Origin: Hysterium pulicare CBS 123377
Lineage: Eukaryota > Ascomycota > Dothideomycetes > Hysteriales > Hysteriaceae
Assembly: GCA_000467715.1 (NCBI GenBank)
Contig: AJFK01001074.1
Location: 79,651 to 143,650, forward strand
DNA length: 64,000 nt
Direction: 5' to 3'
Below the pieces are notes generated by a model that had not been told where the DNA came from, did not search any database, and saw only the letters and a program-made list of their open reading frames with translations. Every line of letters begins with the position of its first letter. The stretch's first letter is position 1. The position numbers and the translations under genes were made by a program. Of the stretch, positions 1-12,384 are shown one piece after another.

Positions 1-2118
1 AAGGGCACTTCCCCAATGACGAAAAGACCCAGAAATATGGAAACTTGCTTTTCTTATTACAGTCAGAGCCAAGGCATATTGCTCACCTCTGTCGTCTTGT
101 TTCAATGGCAGAGATCGATGCGCTCCTGCAAACCGTCATGTTCACGATTTATGGAAACCAATACGAAAGTCGCGAAGAACATTTGTTACTGACTATGTTT
201 CAGGTAAGTTGTGTTCTTTAAAAACCGGGGTCGTTAATGGTCGCTGATATAAGAAAATAGTCGGTTCTCACTTATCAATTCGACAATACCCCTGATTACA
301 GTTCGCTACTCCGCGCGAACACCCCTGTATCTCGCATGATGACCACATATACCCGACGTGGACCAGGGCAAAGTTATCTCAAGGTTGTCTTGGCTGAGCG
401 AATCAACTCATTAATCGAGCTGAAAGATCTGGATCTGGAAATTAACCCCCTCAAGGTCTATGAGAAGATGGTTACCGAAAGGGAGGAGGCCGGAACTTTG
501 TCCCCGCACCTTCCCAAGGGCGTCACAGCCGAACAAGCTGCAGAGAATCTAGAGGTCCAAGAAATCATCGGACCCCGGCTTACCATGTTAATGGAAATAG
601 CCAATTCTTTCCTCACTACTATCATTGAGGGGCTGGAGGAGACTCCCTACGGTATCCGTTGGATTTGCAAACAGATTCGAAGTCTGTCGAAGCGAAAATA
701 CCCAGATGCCCAGGATCAAACCATTTGCACGCTTATTGGAGGTTTTTTCTTTCTCCGATTCATCAATCCAGCCATTGTGACGCCAAGATCCTATATGCTC
801 ATCGATGCGACCCCTGCGGACAACCCAAAGCGCACGCTCACTTATGTTGCTAAGATGCTGCAGAACCTGGCAAACAAGCCATCGTACGCCAAGGAGCCGT
901 ACATGGTAAAATTGCAGCCTTTTATTCAACAGAATAAGGAACGTATCAACAAGTTCCTGCTCGATTTATGCGAAGTGCAGGACTTCTATGAAAGTCTGGA
1001 AATGGATAACTATGTTGCGTTGTCGAAAAGGGACCTTGAGCTATCTATTACCCTCAATGAAGTGTATGCTACCCACGCGCTTCTGGATAGACATGCCGGT
1101 GAATTGGTAAGTGTATCAACATGAGGACGATGATCATTATTCTGACATGTTTGTTCAGGCGAAGGATGAAAGTTCCCACTTGAACGTACTCTTACAAGAA
1201 CTTGGACCAGCGCCTGCTCAGCTACCGCGAAAGGAGAACAGGGCTATCAATCTTCCATTATTCAGCAAATGGGAAACGCCTTTTGATGACATCACGGCCG
1301 CGTTGGACATCACCCAAGAAGAGATCTTTTTCATGGAGGCAAAATCTACGTTCGTCATGATCCTTCGTTCATTGCCCGCCAACACCTTAGTCACAAGAAG
1401 GCCTTTGAGGCTTGATAAAGTTGCCGAAGCTGCTGCCACTACTAAAAATGATTCTGTCATGGTAAAGAAGGGTATCCGAAGTATGGAATTGCTAAGTCAA
1501 TTACAAGAGCTTGGTGTGATCGACAAGGATGATGGCTTTGCCTTACTCCGAGATGAAGTGGAACAAGAACTGGTGCATTTGGGTTCTATGAAGGAAAAGG
1601 TCATCGAGGAGAGCAAAAAGCTCGAAGAGGTCTTCCGCACAATTCGTGACCACAACGTCTACCTCGTCGGCCAACTTGACACATACAAATCCTATCTGCA
1701 CAACGTACGCAGCCAATCAGAAGGAAAGACAAGGAAACAGCAGAAACATCAAGTCCTTGGACCATATAAATTCACCCACCAACAGCTTGAGAAGGAGGGA
1801 GTGATTCAGAAGAGTAATGTTCCAGAGAATCGAAGAGCCAACATCTACTTCAACTTCACTAGTCCCCTACCGGGAACTTTCGTGATCTCACTGCACTATA
1901 AAGGTTAGTAACAGTCCGCCAAAGCCTGCACTCTGATCAGTTATTAACGCTTTGTAGGTCGGAATAGGGGTTTATTAGAACTCGATCTAAAACTTGACGA
2001 CCTGCTTGAAATGCAGAAGGATAATCAAGAAGACCTCGACCTGGAATACGTTCAGTTCAACGTATCGAAAGTACTGATCTTGCTCAACAAGCGATTCGCT
2101 CGGAAAAAGGGATGGTAG
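1..2118 (+). CDS. Ras GTPase-activating protein, 3' part (5' truncated by window)
   Basis: Exons are about 3-203, 261-1106, 1159-1903 and 1958-2118, giving the last roughly 650 residues; the start lies upstream of the window. The protein stimulates GTP hydrolysis by Ras. Visible parts are a RasGAP catalytic domain (first ~350 residues) and a RasGAP C-terminal domain as in S. pombe Gap1/Sar1 and IQGAPs. The motif [11 protein letters not shown] keeps an arginine (residue 85 of the fragment) where the Ras arginine finger sits, unlike IQGAPs, which usually lack it. [13 protein letters not shown] carries the FLR..NPA signature. A basic tail, RKKGW, ends the protein. The introns are 52-57 nt. The family assignment is strong; whether the missing N-terminus has other domains cannot be seen. 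Confidence 0.93.
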
Positions 2119-3463
2119 TCGTTTGGAACATCCGCGACAATACGAGTTAGGCTATTTCCTGTTCCACTCACATTACTCAACCTTTGATGTCCTACCCGGC
2201 GTATAATGCATGCTCGGCGGCGGAAACCTACATTTCGGCACACAGATGTATGGCGGGGGTTCTCGGTGTTTTTGGTGGGAAACAGGGCTTGTTTTTTGGA
2301 ACTCTGTCTTGAAAGGATACCCTGGGAGAAAGGGGTGGGCATCATCTGGGAAACATCTATATGAATGGAGGTAAGGGTAAGAATGCACTCCAGAAGAGAA
2401 GGAAAGTCAGGGGATTGCTATCCAATGACGTTTCCGCAATAGCCTCCAGAGGCTCAGGTCGTTAATGTTTTCTTTTTCCGGAGTCGCTGCTGTTGTTTGA
2501 GCCCCCATTGTTTCGGTCCGATCGCTGTAATAACTCTTGATGGCTGTACGAGGATGGTTTCATTACCCTGTTATTCCACGGTGTTCGGGTTCTTCATTCG
2601 GCTGGACCGATGCCATATTGCAAGAGGAGAGGTTTCTGATGGAGCGCGGGGGTTTAGGTAGTTTGGACGGCCTGTTTTTTTTTCTCTTTCCACTTATGTT
2701 ATTCGAACGATATCCATGTACGATAGTCAATTGTAATTGAGCTGAACGAGCTCCTCTTTGAGATTGATGGGATTGGAATTTGAGGCATAATCAAGACCTT
2801 GCAATGTTTTCTCTTAACTCGAACTTGTCCGCGAATGTGGAATTCGGGTGCTTCTTGCCAACGTAATTTGCAACTTACCCTGAGATATACATGCCATCTT
2901 CTCCAAGACCGCTTCTTGCCTGCCTCGATGTCACTTACCGCTTTATGGTTGCCAAATTCCTTGTGATCTGCACAGCAATCACACGACTACATATCTTCGT
3001 GATCTCCCGAAGCCAACTACTACCTCGAAAGCGTTCTGCTGCTCCAACACATCTTACCGTCCGGACTGATCAGGGACATTGAGGTGTGTACGATGCATTA
3101 TTGCGTTACTGGTCGTATATAGCCGCGAATATTATTTCAATAACATAAAATCAAATCTTTTGTTCACTCATGCATGAAAGATTCTTCGTTGGCAAGACGC
3201 AACTACACTGCAATACTAACAATGACATCTTTCATCCTGGTTTTCATCCCTGGTTCGATTTCGTGCCTAAAACAGCGAGTCACGTGTGACATCATGGTGC
3301 CATCTCGATTCGGATTGGCTCCACTTGAAGCTCCGCCTGCCTGGAACCAGTCATCATCCACTTGCACATCTCCAAGTCACCCATTCTACTGCCTTTGTAC
3401 TCTCTTTAAACGCACGCTTCTATCCGGTTTCCAGGCAGTTTCGAAAGTTTCTTTAATCTCATC
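2119..3463. other. Intergenic, no supported gene
   Basis: These 1.3 kb hold only short frames without conserved features. They include the 3' UTR of the RasGAP gene and the upstream region of the next gene. A CACGTG lies at 3281-3286, about 180 bp before the next start codon; it may be a bHLH site, but single copies are expected by chance. Confidence 0.6.
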
Positions 3464-4292
3464 ATGTCTTCCTACATCGCTATTCCGAAGCGTAAGAACA
3501 AGATGAACGACAACGGTCATGCTGCCACGCCTAGCTCTTCCAGCTCGTCGTCGTCGTTCTCCTATGGCAGCTTTGCCAACAACTCGCAATCGCCTCAAGC
3601 TGCCTCCCATTCTTCTCGCTCCTATCATGAGAGAAGGCCTTCGTTACTGAGTACGCCTTGTTTTCTATTGTTCTGGTGTTTTGAGGTTGAGGTGGTAGCT
3701 GGGCTGGCGTTGAATAACTGAGGTCGGATGAAAGAAAGAAAGAAGCTAACACGAGGCAGGTTCGTCACTCTCTAAGACGGAACACACGGTTATCAATGTT
3801 GGAAACTCTGAATGTCCAAGACTGGTACGTGTGGATTGGTATCGTTTCCATGCGGCTCGACATTACTGATCTCGGATACCTGCAGATAACGTGCGTCAAA
3901 GCATCGCAAGGCTTCGATTGGAACCAAGGTATGTTTCACACATCCATCTCATACGTTTTGGATCATTACAATCGGGAAACTGCATTTGGTTGCCCTCATT
4001 GGTATTTCGGAGGCATCAGCTTTCTTTGTGCAATTTATCGCAGCCTATCTTAAACAATCTACCCAACTGTTCAACCTCGAATACGCTGCAACGTCTGCTA
4101 AAGCGGACGCTGGTTTCTTCCAATTGACTCCATCATCGTATCAATAATAAATGTTTGCTAACTGTCTTCTGAACAGAAATCTTCCTGCCATCATACGCTG
4201 ACCACTCCTTCGATGACCTCGAACGAAAGCAAGACCCCGTTCAGGATATCATCGTGACAGATGAGGAGATAGCGCATATGTTCCCTCAATAA
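3464..4292 (+). CDS. Small conserved fungal protein, unknown function
   Basis: Exons 3464-3650, 3760-3824, 3886-3928 and 4177-4292 join to 136 residues with consistent phases. The N-terminus is basic, followed by a serine run (residues ~24-31) and a Ser/Gln/His-rich low-complexity stretch. The C-terminal half is more ordered and probably the conserved part: it contains QGFDWNQEIFLPSY, DDLERKQDPV and a final IIVTDEEIAHMFPQ. No signal peptide or membrane segment is visible. The third intron (3929-4176, 248 nt) is long for this window, so an extra exon there cannot be excluded. I do not recognise a function; cytosolic or nuclear location is only an inference from composition. Confidence 0.7.
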
Positions 4293-5123
4293 GCGATGAC
4301 ATTTCACGACTCGGTGCATAATGGGAGGCGTAACACTGGGTACTCATTGGATTTGAATGGACTTAGATATGGAGTGGCAACCTTCGATGGTGTTTATAGC
4401 CGATTGTTTCCTTTCATTGGGATCGGTCAACTGCTATTTGATTTTATCGGGTGTTTTATTTTGAGGCTATATGTTTAATAAGTGCCACACTCGGCTGGGA
4501 TGGGATGGAAAGGCGTTCATTCACCACTTTGATTTCACCGTTGTAGATAGTGTTGCTTAGCGTTCACAATATTTAGTACCTTATATCACATTTCACACGT
4601 CTGATATAATTCACTAGCTGTTTATAAATGCTCGATAAGCTTATCGTGCCTTTCATCCCTTCAATATTCACACTTCACCTTATCACGGCACCTCGGCGGG
4701 GCTATCACCGCCAGCCCTGTGACGTGACCCCACCTTCCCCTTGCATTTCAGGGTATATGCTTGGCACGTTTTCCGGCTAACCTTTCTACTTTCGGCTACC
4801 CTTACACGTGCTTTCGCAATTAGCTCCGATCCTCGATTTACGTGCAGCACAACACCAAAACAAAACTCCACGACGCTCAATACAAATCAACACTGCACGA
4901 TAGAGCGCTTAGCTATTCAACAGCGCGTTCTCTATTCAATCACTCAACGAGAACTTCCAGACTCCATTTCACCGGCGCACCACAATCAGCGGAAAGAGGA
5001 TAAAACAAACCGGAATTGAATCCGCAACACGCTCTTTCTCCCAGAAACCCACGCGAAAAAGCGACCGCTTCAAACCTCCTCCTCTGCCAACTCCAGCATT
5101 TCTCCGCTCCTTCACACACGAGA
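4293..5123. other. Intergenic / 5' leader of MIS14
   Basis: No gene is supported. A CACGTG is present at 4805-4810. The stretch 4850-5123 is rich in C and A and poor in G, which looks like a leader and continues the composition of the start of the following gene. An in-frame ATG at 5016 would add 36 residues to MIS14 but does not match the family start. Confidence 0.5.
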
Positions 5124-5780
5124 ATGGAAACAACAACCCACCACCGCAAAATCGAGCTGCAATCCCCGCACGACCTCACCCACATCGAGTCCCAAATCCG
5201 GACCCTCGCCCGCGCCAAAATCGACCAAAACTTACCTCCCATCACAGGCCCCGAAGGCAAAACCGACGAACTACGCTCGCAAGTCGAGGTGCTGGTGGAC
5301 GCATACGTAGAGAACGTGCTACGGGGCGTGCGAGCCAACATCTGGGTGAACGGCCTGGACGTGGATGTTCAGAAGGGGGTGGATGGCGGTGCGGGAGGGG
5401 GAGAAGGACAAGAGAGGGTCGAGTTCGAGGTGTTTGATTCGAGGCTGAAGGAGAGGTTGGAGGGGCTTACGGCGAGGAAGAATTTGCTTGTGGAGCAGGT
5501 TTCTAGTTGTAGGAGGACCGCGGCGGGGGTTGCGGCGAGGAGGTTTCAGGAGGGGTTTTTGGGGGAGGAGAGGGAGAGGGGGGAGGAGATGGCGGGTAGC
5601 GTTTCGCGGGAGGAGATGCGGGAGTTGGTGCGGTTGGAGGAGGGGAAGAGGTTGGAAGAGGTTAGGAGGAATTGGGAGAGGGGTGTTGAGGGGTTGGGGA
5701 GTTTGAAGGGACGGTTGCCGGAGACGAGGGCGAGGTTGGAGAGGGGAGTTGGTGTTGTTGGGCATTTTGAGGGGAAGTAG
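5124..5780 (+). CDS. MIS14: Kinetochore protein Mis14/Nsl1 (MIND/Mis12 complex)
   Basis: Single exon, 218 residues from the ATG at 5124. Members of this family are subunits of the Mis12/MIND complex, which links centromeric chromatin to the Ndc80 microtubule-binding complex. The N-terminal block KIELQSPHDLTHIESQI, then ARAKIDQNLPP and INGLD-like NIWVNGLDVDV, is typical of Mis14. The C-terminal half (from ~residue 100) is charged, Glu/Arg-rich and likely coiled coil, as expected for a complex-forming rod. The start at 5124 is chosen because the conserved block begins 8 residues later; an upstream in-frame ATG at 5016 exists. Base composition changes sharply inside the gene (see findings). Family call is good, exact start less so. 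Confidence 0.85.
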   Translation: METTTHHRKIELQSPHDLTHIESQIRTLARAKIDQNLPPITGPEGKTDELRSQVEVLVDAYVENVLRGVRANIWVNGLDVDVQKGVDGGAGGGEGQERVEFEVFDSRLKERLEGLTARKNLLVEQVSSCRRTAAGVAARRFQEGFLGEERERGEEMAGSVSREEMRELVRLEEGKRLEEVRRNWERGVEGLGSLKGRLPETRARLERGVGVVGHFEGK

Positions 5781-6556
5781 TAAGGGCCTTGTTCTGTTAA
5801 TGGCAATTGAAGGGGCTCAGGCGTTTTGGGGTTTGGATGCTTTAGGTACTTGGTATCGGGATCATGGTCAGAGCTGGATTTGATTTGATCTTGGGATTGG
5901 GTACGATTTCGTTGTGGGCTCCGTCTGGCGAGCCTTGATACCCGCGAGTGTCACTATATCACGCCGAAATGTTGAGAAACTACGATAGTACTATAAGACA
6001 TTTCTCATTCAAAACCACGCGGCTCAATATACGTATACGGTGGTTGAAGTGCCGAAACACTTGCTAGTTTTGAGACGTCGAAGTAAGCGTACGCAAGGGG
6101 TTATATATTATTCCGCTCAAAACGCTGAGGTTTCATATTCCATTAAGATCAATCCTCGGCCCGATGTGCTGAGGGAGCTAACTTGCCAGTTGACGGGGAC
6201 CTCCTTTATATTCATCCAATATCATTCCACATGACTGCATTTGCTGGCTATTTTTGTGTGGCTCATTGGCCAGAGGAGACCTGGGTTTTAATTCGGTGGG
6301 TTCACTCGGGAACGTGCAATCGTAAAAAGGTGTATTCGGCACTCAGTCCTTGCGTCCAGGGTATCGGCCATATGCGTCCCAGAGCGAGCTCTCTCGTCGA
6401 CGTGGCACGAGATGGGAGGATGCGCAATGCTCTATCGATGCCACGTTGGCCAGCAAGCGGAAGGGACTGATTGGCCTCGATAGAAGATCGGTGGCAAAGT
6501 TACACAAGACTTATGCCGTATCCGTTTGATTGAGAGTTATGCATATATTTAATCCG
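5781..6556. other. Convergent intergenic region
   Basis: This is the space between the stop of MIS14 (+) and the stop of the DENND6-like gene (-). Only short non-conserved frames are present. It presumably holds both 3' UTRs. Confidence 0.55.
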
Positions 6557-8382
6557 TCAACTTGCGTTGCTCGCCAAGGACGTTGAGGATCCAATTAGCC
6601 CTGCCGAAGCCTCCTTCTCAAGACTCAATTTCATATCTAGCCAGGAATAAAAGTTTGGTGACCGGCAAAAGTTTTCGTAAAGGCCGTCGCGTGCGCGATG
6701 TCGTTGCATGGGGCTACTCCCTCTGAACTTGACAGAACTGCCGTGTTTGGATAGATTGTGGAGGAAATCGGCGACAGAGAAGCTGGCGTAGCGGTAGTTA
6801 CTTCCCTGAGAATTTGCATTGAGAGAGACACTTGTTGCTAGATATCTGTTGACTGGAGCAATGTACTGTGCTGTTAGCTCTGCGAAGTGGCGTCGGACGA
6901 GAGGACCTAGTTCGTTTGTTGTTGGTGCGTCGGCCTTATTGATCGACTCGATTTGTTGAATGAATGATCTCTCCGACTTAACAAATCTCTTTGATGGAGG
7001 ATGAGTGTCCATACCACTGGGCATGTCGAAACCTGTTCGGGCTTTGTGATGTAAAGAATGATGTCGCTTGACTGGAACGGGTCCGTCGAAGTTTTGAAGG
7101 TAGAGTATGTGTGGCCTTGCCCTCTCGGTGTCCTGTGTTGCGCCCAGTATCCGTTTCAAAAGAAATGGATTGGTGATGCCGACTATAAAAGGTCGGGGAG
7201 TACCTCCATCAATGCCTATTGAGCGAAACTCGGATTGCATGGTCATATACGGCTTGACTTCTCCTGCATAAGGAATGGGTCGGATGAGGTCGATGAGAGA
7301 GGATACTGCCTCACTGCAAAGCTGAGGACTTTTGGCAAGGACAATGACACTCTCACAGAGCAGCATCTTCTCATATAGGATGTAGAGATCGGAGATGCAT
7401 GGCATAAATGGCATGATATTGTCCCAAGATCCAAGTGGTTCATAGGCGTAGATGGACACTGGTTTGTCACTAATGATAAGGGGAAGGGAGGCTGTCAGCC
7501 CCTGAAGAGGGAATGCGTGATGTGGAGCTCTATCATGGAGGTCAGCCTTGAATGAGCGCTGAATATGGTTTGATACGACTTCATAGACTAAAAAGAAAGA
7601 GAGGTATAGACCAGATTACCTACATTTCTAGCGTTATGATTGAGCCCATGAAGGGTAGTTCGAGTCGGCCCACAGATGGCGCGGGCCAAGATTGCATTTG
7701 GTTGTAAGCCGCCTCAAGAGCGGTGGGATCACTAATCAAACCCGAAGATGTCATCTGCTTTAGAATATAAAGGAAGAATGATGGGAAGTCATGGTTGGAG
7801 ATTAGAACCAGCGTTCGTTGATTGAAGCTCCGTTTCATGGTATGATCGAACTCTTGCCGGAAGACGCAGCACCCATGAAGATTGGTCGCACTGCCATGGG
7901 GAGGACATGGAGAGCTAAGTGATATCTCAGGTGAGCTGTTCGTAATGGTGAAATGGAAAGTGAGGTCTTCGGCGGTTTCTGTATCTTGACGTTCTGGAAA
8001 GCTGGAGTGGACTTAGAAATGTTGACGAAAGTAGACTTGTACTGGTTTACCTATTAAAGCAAATAGCGGACAGATCAGAACTAGAAAACGGCACATTTGG
8101 TGGATAAACAATTTCGATTTCCGGACCTTTGACGGAAAACGGTCAGATGATACGCCATGATGCGAACCCTGTTTGACCAAGCCAGGAATTGACATACCAA
8201 CATCGACATTGAAGTTGCAAACAATGCTATCGCGATGTAAGTGGCGATAAGCTCCCGTGATAGAGCACGAACACATACAAGGACACGGCCCAGGATGGGA
8301 AGTTATTCGCGTTATTCACCATGATGGTGTCTTGCCGTGAGCGCCGGTGAGGGTGCAAGATCTTGTTCTTGAGCTTCTCCAT
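6557..8382 (-). CDS. DENND6 / SPA-domain (stabilization of polarity axis) protein
   Basis: Five exons on the minus strand: 8382-8279, 8226-8198, 8126-8051, 8001-7624 and 7529-6557, 519 residues. DENN-type proteins are Rab exchange factors acting in membrane traffic; the fungal SPA subgroup is linked to polarity. Matching features are NNFPSWAVSFIVCNFNVDVG near the N-terminus (formed across two junctions), then YPPNVPFS, a central LELPFMGSIITLEIA, DLIRPIPYAGEVKPYMT and PFIVGITNPFLLKRI. The second exon is only 29 nt. The intron 7530-7623 acceptor was chosen because it restores EIAPHHAFPLQGL. The first ATG at 8382 follows an in-frame stop, so an additional upstream exon is possible but not needed. 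No membrane segment is seen. Confidence 0.85.
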
Positions 8383-9052
8383 GCTGGATGATAGCCCCCC
8401 TTGCTGCTTCCTTGTCGAAGGTGTCACAGCCTATCGAGTCGGATGGCGGATCAGCGCTTGGTGATAGATTGATCGAACAACAAAGCATTACACCACGGCA
8501 GTTTGTTGAGATTCTTGTGAAAGTAGTCGATGAGGTCGACAGACGACAGTCTGGATATCTAAAGCTTAGGCAGTCCAAAGCAGGCTGGAATCATGGTGCC
8601 AAGAGCTATCTTTAACAGAGCAGGGTCTCCCTTATAGCTGGCAGGAAGCAACATGGGCCGCCCAAGTACACCAGATAATCCTGGAGTCTTTTTTTGAGTC
8701 TCCATCGTACCCCCGCTGGAGATGTTCCATTTACGACACAGGTCTTGTGTGAATACCTTCGATGAGTGGCAGGTCGTTGCAGATAATTTTACATGGAAAG
8801 GGCAAGATACGCAGCCAACCCGGTGACCATTAAACGGTCCCCGCTCTCGGTACGATGACGATTTGCTGCAGCTTTTCGCGTCCTGCGCAGCTGTTGTTAA
8901 CAAACACCATCTTTTGCATTTCAACCAATCCTTGGCTTTCTGCCTTTCTCTGTCCATATGTTCTGTCGCTGACATTGTCCAGCCTTTCCCCCTCCCAAGG
9001 CTGTCTCCCTCCCGCCATGTAGATCTTGCTACACCGTATACAGCTCTCTATC
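8383..9052. promoter_or_regulatory. Divergent promoter region DENND6-like / VAC14
   Basis: 670 bp between two start codons pointing away from each other. Frames here (e.g. minus 8559-8975) show no family features. The part 8960-9052 is pyrimidine-rich, consistent with the VAC14 leader. No distinct TATA box was identified. Confidence 0.5.
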
Positions 9053-12000
9053 ATGGATGTCAACGTCCAGAAAGCTCTGAATGACAAGCTCTACGACAAA
9101 CGGAAGAGCGGCGCCCTTGAACTCGAGGGTCTCATTCGAGAGGCACTTGCTGCAAATGACCATGATCGGATCCAGAAAATAGTACACCAGCTCTGCCACG
9201 ATTACGCATACGCTGTCCATCAGCCCCACGCCCGGAACGGGGGTCTCATTGGGCTTGCAGCCGCTTCTATCGCCCTCGGAGTTGTATGTGAATCGAAGGC
9301 TCTCCAAGTAGAATGAATCTAACTCGTGCCCCTAGGAAGTTGCACGCTACTTGGAAGAGATTGTTCCGCCTGTCCTCGCCTGCTTCTCCGATCAAGATGC
9401 CCGAGTACGATATTACGCCTGCGAGAGCATGTATAACATCGCCAAGGTTGCAAAGGGAGAGATACTATTGTATTTCAACCAAGTCTTCGATGCCCTATGC
9501 AAGGTAGGGAATATGGCAGCTCTCGTCCCAGCCCACGGCTAATCACGGTCCAACAGCTCGCTGCTGACTCGGAGCTGTCTGTGAAAAACGGGGCAGAGCT
9601 TCTGGATCGACTGATCAAGGATATCGTTGCTGAGTCTGCAGCTTCTTATGTCTCTATACTACAAGTTCCCTCCGATGCCAGCGAGGAGGCTACCGAAGAG
9701 AATCGTCCACCGTCTGAGGATATACCAAGAGCTTTCTCCCTCGAACGCTTCCTCCCGCTCTTGGAAGAGAGAATTAACGTAATAAACCCTTTCACACGAA
9801 CTTTCCTTGTAGCTTGGATAACATTACTGGACTCCATCCCCGACCTGGAAGTCGTCACATATCTTCCTCGCTTTCTTGGAGGTCTTTTCAAGTTTCTAAG
9901 TGATCCGAACCAAGATGTTCATACTGCAACACAAGCCGCTTTAGACAAATTCCTATCTGAAATCAAAAAGGTTGCTCGTATAAAACGCGGAATAGCTGAA
10001 AGCCGAAAAAGTCAAGGGGAAGATGGACAGAAGCACTCCGCGTCAAGTCTTAGGAGTGCACGGAGCATAGATAGCGACGTCGGGAGCAGCTCCTCTGGCC
10101 AACGTGAGTTAAATGATGAGAAAGATAATAGGAGCTTGAATAGTGAATCTATGACGGCGAATGACGAGAAATCGAGCAGCGCAGAAGGCGACTGGATTCC
10201 CGGCCAGGATGTTCAAGTTGATCATGAGAGGATACTGGACATCTTGGTGACTTTTCTTAGCAGTTCTTCCGGTAACGCCTCCATACCCATGCATATGCAC
10301 CCGTCTAATCTAACATGCTTTAGAGGAGGAGATTCAACTTACAACCCTTCGATGGATTGACAGTTTCTTTGACATTTGCCCCGAGGACATTATGCGCTTT
10401 GTCCCCCGTCTCCTATCACATGTCCTTCCTACCATGTCGCACGATGTAGAACCTGTACGGCAGGCCGCCAATAGGGTGAACAACTCACTAATGGGCTACA
10501 TAATGTCCCTATCTGAAGAAACCCCTAAGGCCGACAACCCTCTCACTCTGCAGCAACCACCAGCGGTGACGGGATCTGGAAAAGAAATCACTGGCTTTGA
10601 TCGACGTGATTCGAACATCTCGAACAAACTACTCAAAAATGTGGCCCGCGAGCAGGTGTCAGATGTCAAGTCCGTGGAAAGTCGGCCGTTCACGAGGACA
10701 CCTACACCCGCGGAAGAACGAGGGACTTCACCTCGTCAAGGAGTTGACCTTGATTACCAAGCCGCAGTGAACGCGTTAACGCTTCAATTCCTGAATGAGC
10801 ACGAAGCTACGCGAGTAGCGGCTATCGCATGGCTTATTATGCTCCACAGAAAGGCACCTGGGAAGGTAAGGACGAGTTATTACCACAACCTAGTATTGTG
10901 TACCACTGACAATTTCCCCATGCAGATACTTTCAATAGAAGATGGAACCTTCCCTGCGCTTCTTAAGACACTCTCCGATCCCTCTGAAGCAGTGGTCACT
11001 CGTGACCTTCTTCTCCTTTCGCAGATATCCAAGAACAGTGATGACTCTTATTTCACCTCCTTCATGGTCAATCTACTGAAGTTATTCTGTACGGACAGAA
11101 GACTCTTAGAAACCCGCGGAAACCTTATAATTAGGCAGCTTTGCGTCACGCTCAGTGCTGAACGAATATACCGTACAATGGCAGATTGCCTTGAGAAGGA
11201 TGAGGTTGGTGTTTTCATTCCTTGCAGACCATTTTCTCATACTGATCAACTCAGGACGTTGAATTCGCCAGTATCATGGTACAGAATCTGAATAATAATC
11301 TTATAACTGCCCCAGAACTAGCAGATCTTCGGAAGAGGTTGCGTAATCTAGAAACAAAGGTGAGATATTCCTAGACGTGCCCAGTCAATTGTATTTAACA
11401 TTGTTCGCAGGACGGCCAATTGTTCTTCGTTACTCTTTTCAGATCTTGGTGCCATAATGCAGTCGCCACCTTCTCTCTATGCTTGCTAGCACAAGCATAT
11501 GAACAGGCTTACCATCTTCTTCAAATCTTGTAGGACCAATGATCACCTGATACCCAATCCGTGCTAACCAGTGTAGCGCGGAACTCGAGATGACCGTGAA
11601 CATGCTCATTCAAATAGACAAGCTTGTTCAGCTTCTTGAGTCTCCTGTTTTTACTTGTAAGATCCTTTCCCCTATTGATTAATTGCTTCGCTCACAACCG
11701 TACTCAGATCTACGATTGCAATTGCTCGAGCCGGAGAGATATCCACACCTCTACAAGTGCCTTTATGGCTTGTTGATGTTACTTCCCCAGTCATCTGCCT
11801 TTGCTGCGTTGAAGAATCGCTTAAACAGTGTCAGCGCAATAGGCTACCTTCATATTGCACCACGGACGTACGTATCCTCTTCCACCTCCTCCTTAACTCA
11901 TTTGAGGCAGAAGAGCTCAGAGGCTGCTCCTTCTAGTTCTCAGCAATCTTCTACGGTGTCCAGTTTTGAACGGCCTAATCGGCTGAAGGCAAGAGAAGAC

Positions 12001-12294
12001 GGAGGCGTTAAGTGGGTGGAACTCCTTGACAAGTTCAAGAGTGTGCAAGAGAGGGCGAAACGATCCCAGCGAATGTCGACAATGGGAGATGACACCGGAA
12101 TATCGCCTATACAGGAAAGAGACAAGATGCCACCTCCCCAAGTTCCTCCTAAGAATCCCAACTTACGCCCCGGTTCCCCAGCGCACACTACTAGAGCCCC
12201 GCCGTTACCACCTCAAGGTCATAAATCGAAATCGAGTCTCAGTAATCTAGGTCGATTCGCCGGTGGTGTTGCTGGGAGGAAGGCGAAGCGATGA
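9053..12294 (+). CDS. VAC14: Vac14, scaffold of the PI(3,5)P2 kinase complex
   Basis: Nine exons: 9053-9283, 9336-9503, 9557-10271, 10324-10865, 10926-11204, 11255-11359, 11411-11529, 11577-11656 and 11708-12294; 941 residues. Vac14 is the HEAT-repeat scaffold holding the Fab1/PIKfyve kinase and Fig4 phosphatase on the vacuole membrane, controlling vacuole size and acidity. The start [18 protein letters not shown] and the following HEAT repeats ([19 protein letters not shown]) are canonical. The Fig4-binding C-terminal region is plain: [54 protein letters not shown] and [12 protein letters not shown] Ser/Lys-rich insert lies near residues 270-370, and a basic proline-rich tail ends in GRKAKR. 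All phases close. Confidence 0.97.
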
Positions 12295-12384
12295 TTTTCA
12301 AGAAGCATACATACCCATCTTAATTTTCTTGTACACAGCTTTGGTACGATAATATTGATTGTTTGGGCCGAATACTCTAACCGA

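Noticed and set aside
3245-3275. Possible tRNA B-box (TGGTTCGATTTCG)
   Set aside because: No matching A-box or acceptor stem could be drawn around it.
3174-3506. 110-codon plus frame overlapping the small conserved gene
   Set aside because: It overlaps the real start at 3464 in another frame and shows no conservation.
5319-5765. 148-codon minus-strand, proline-rich frame
   Set aside because: Mirror of the G-rich second half of MIS14; no conserved features.
8559-8975. 138-codon minus-strand frame between the DENND6-like gene and VAC14
   Set aside because: No recognisable domain and located in the divergent promoter region.
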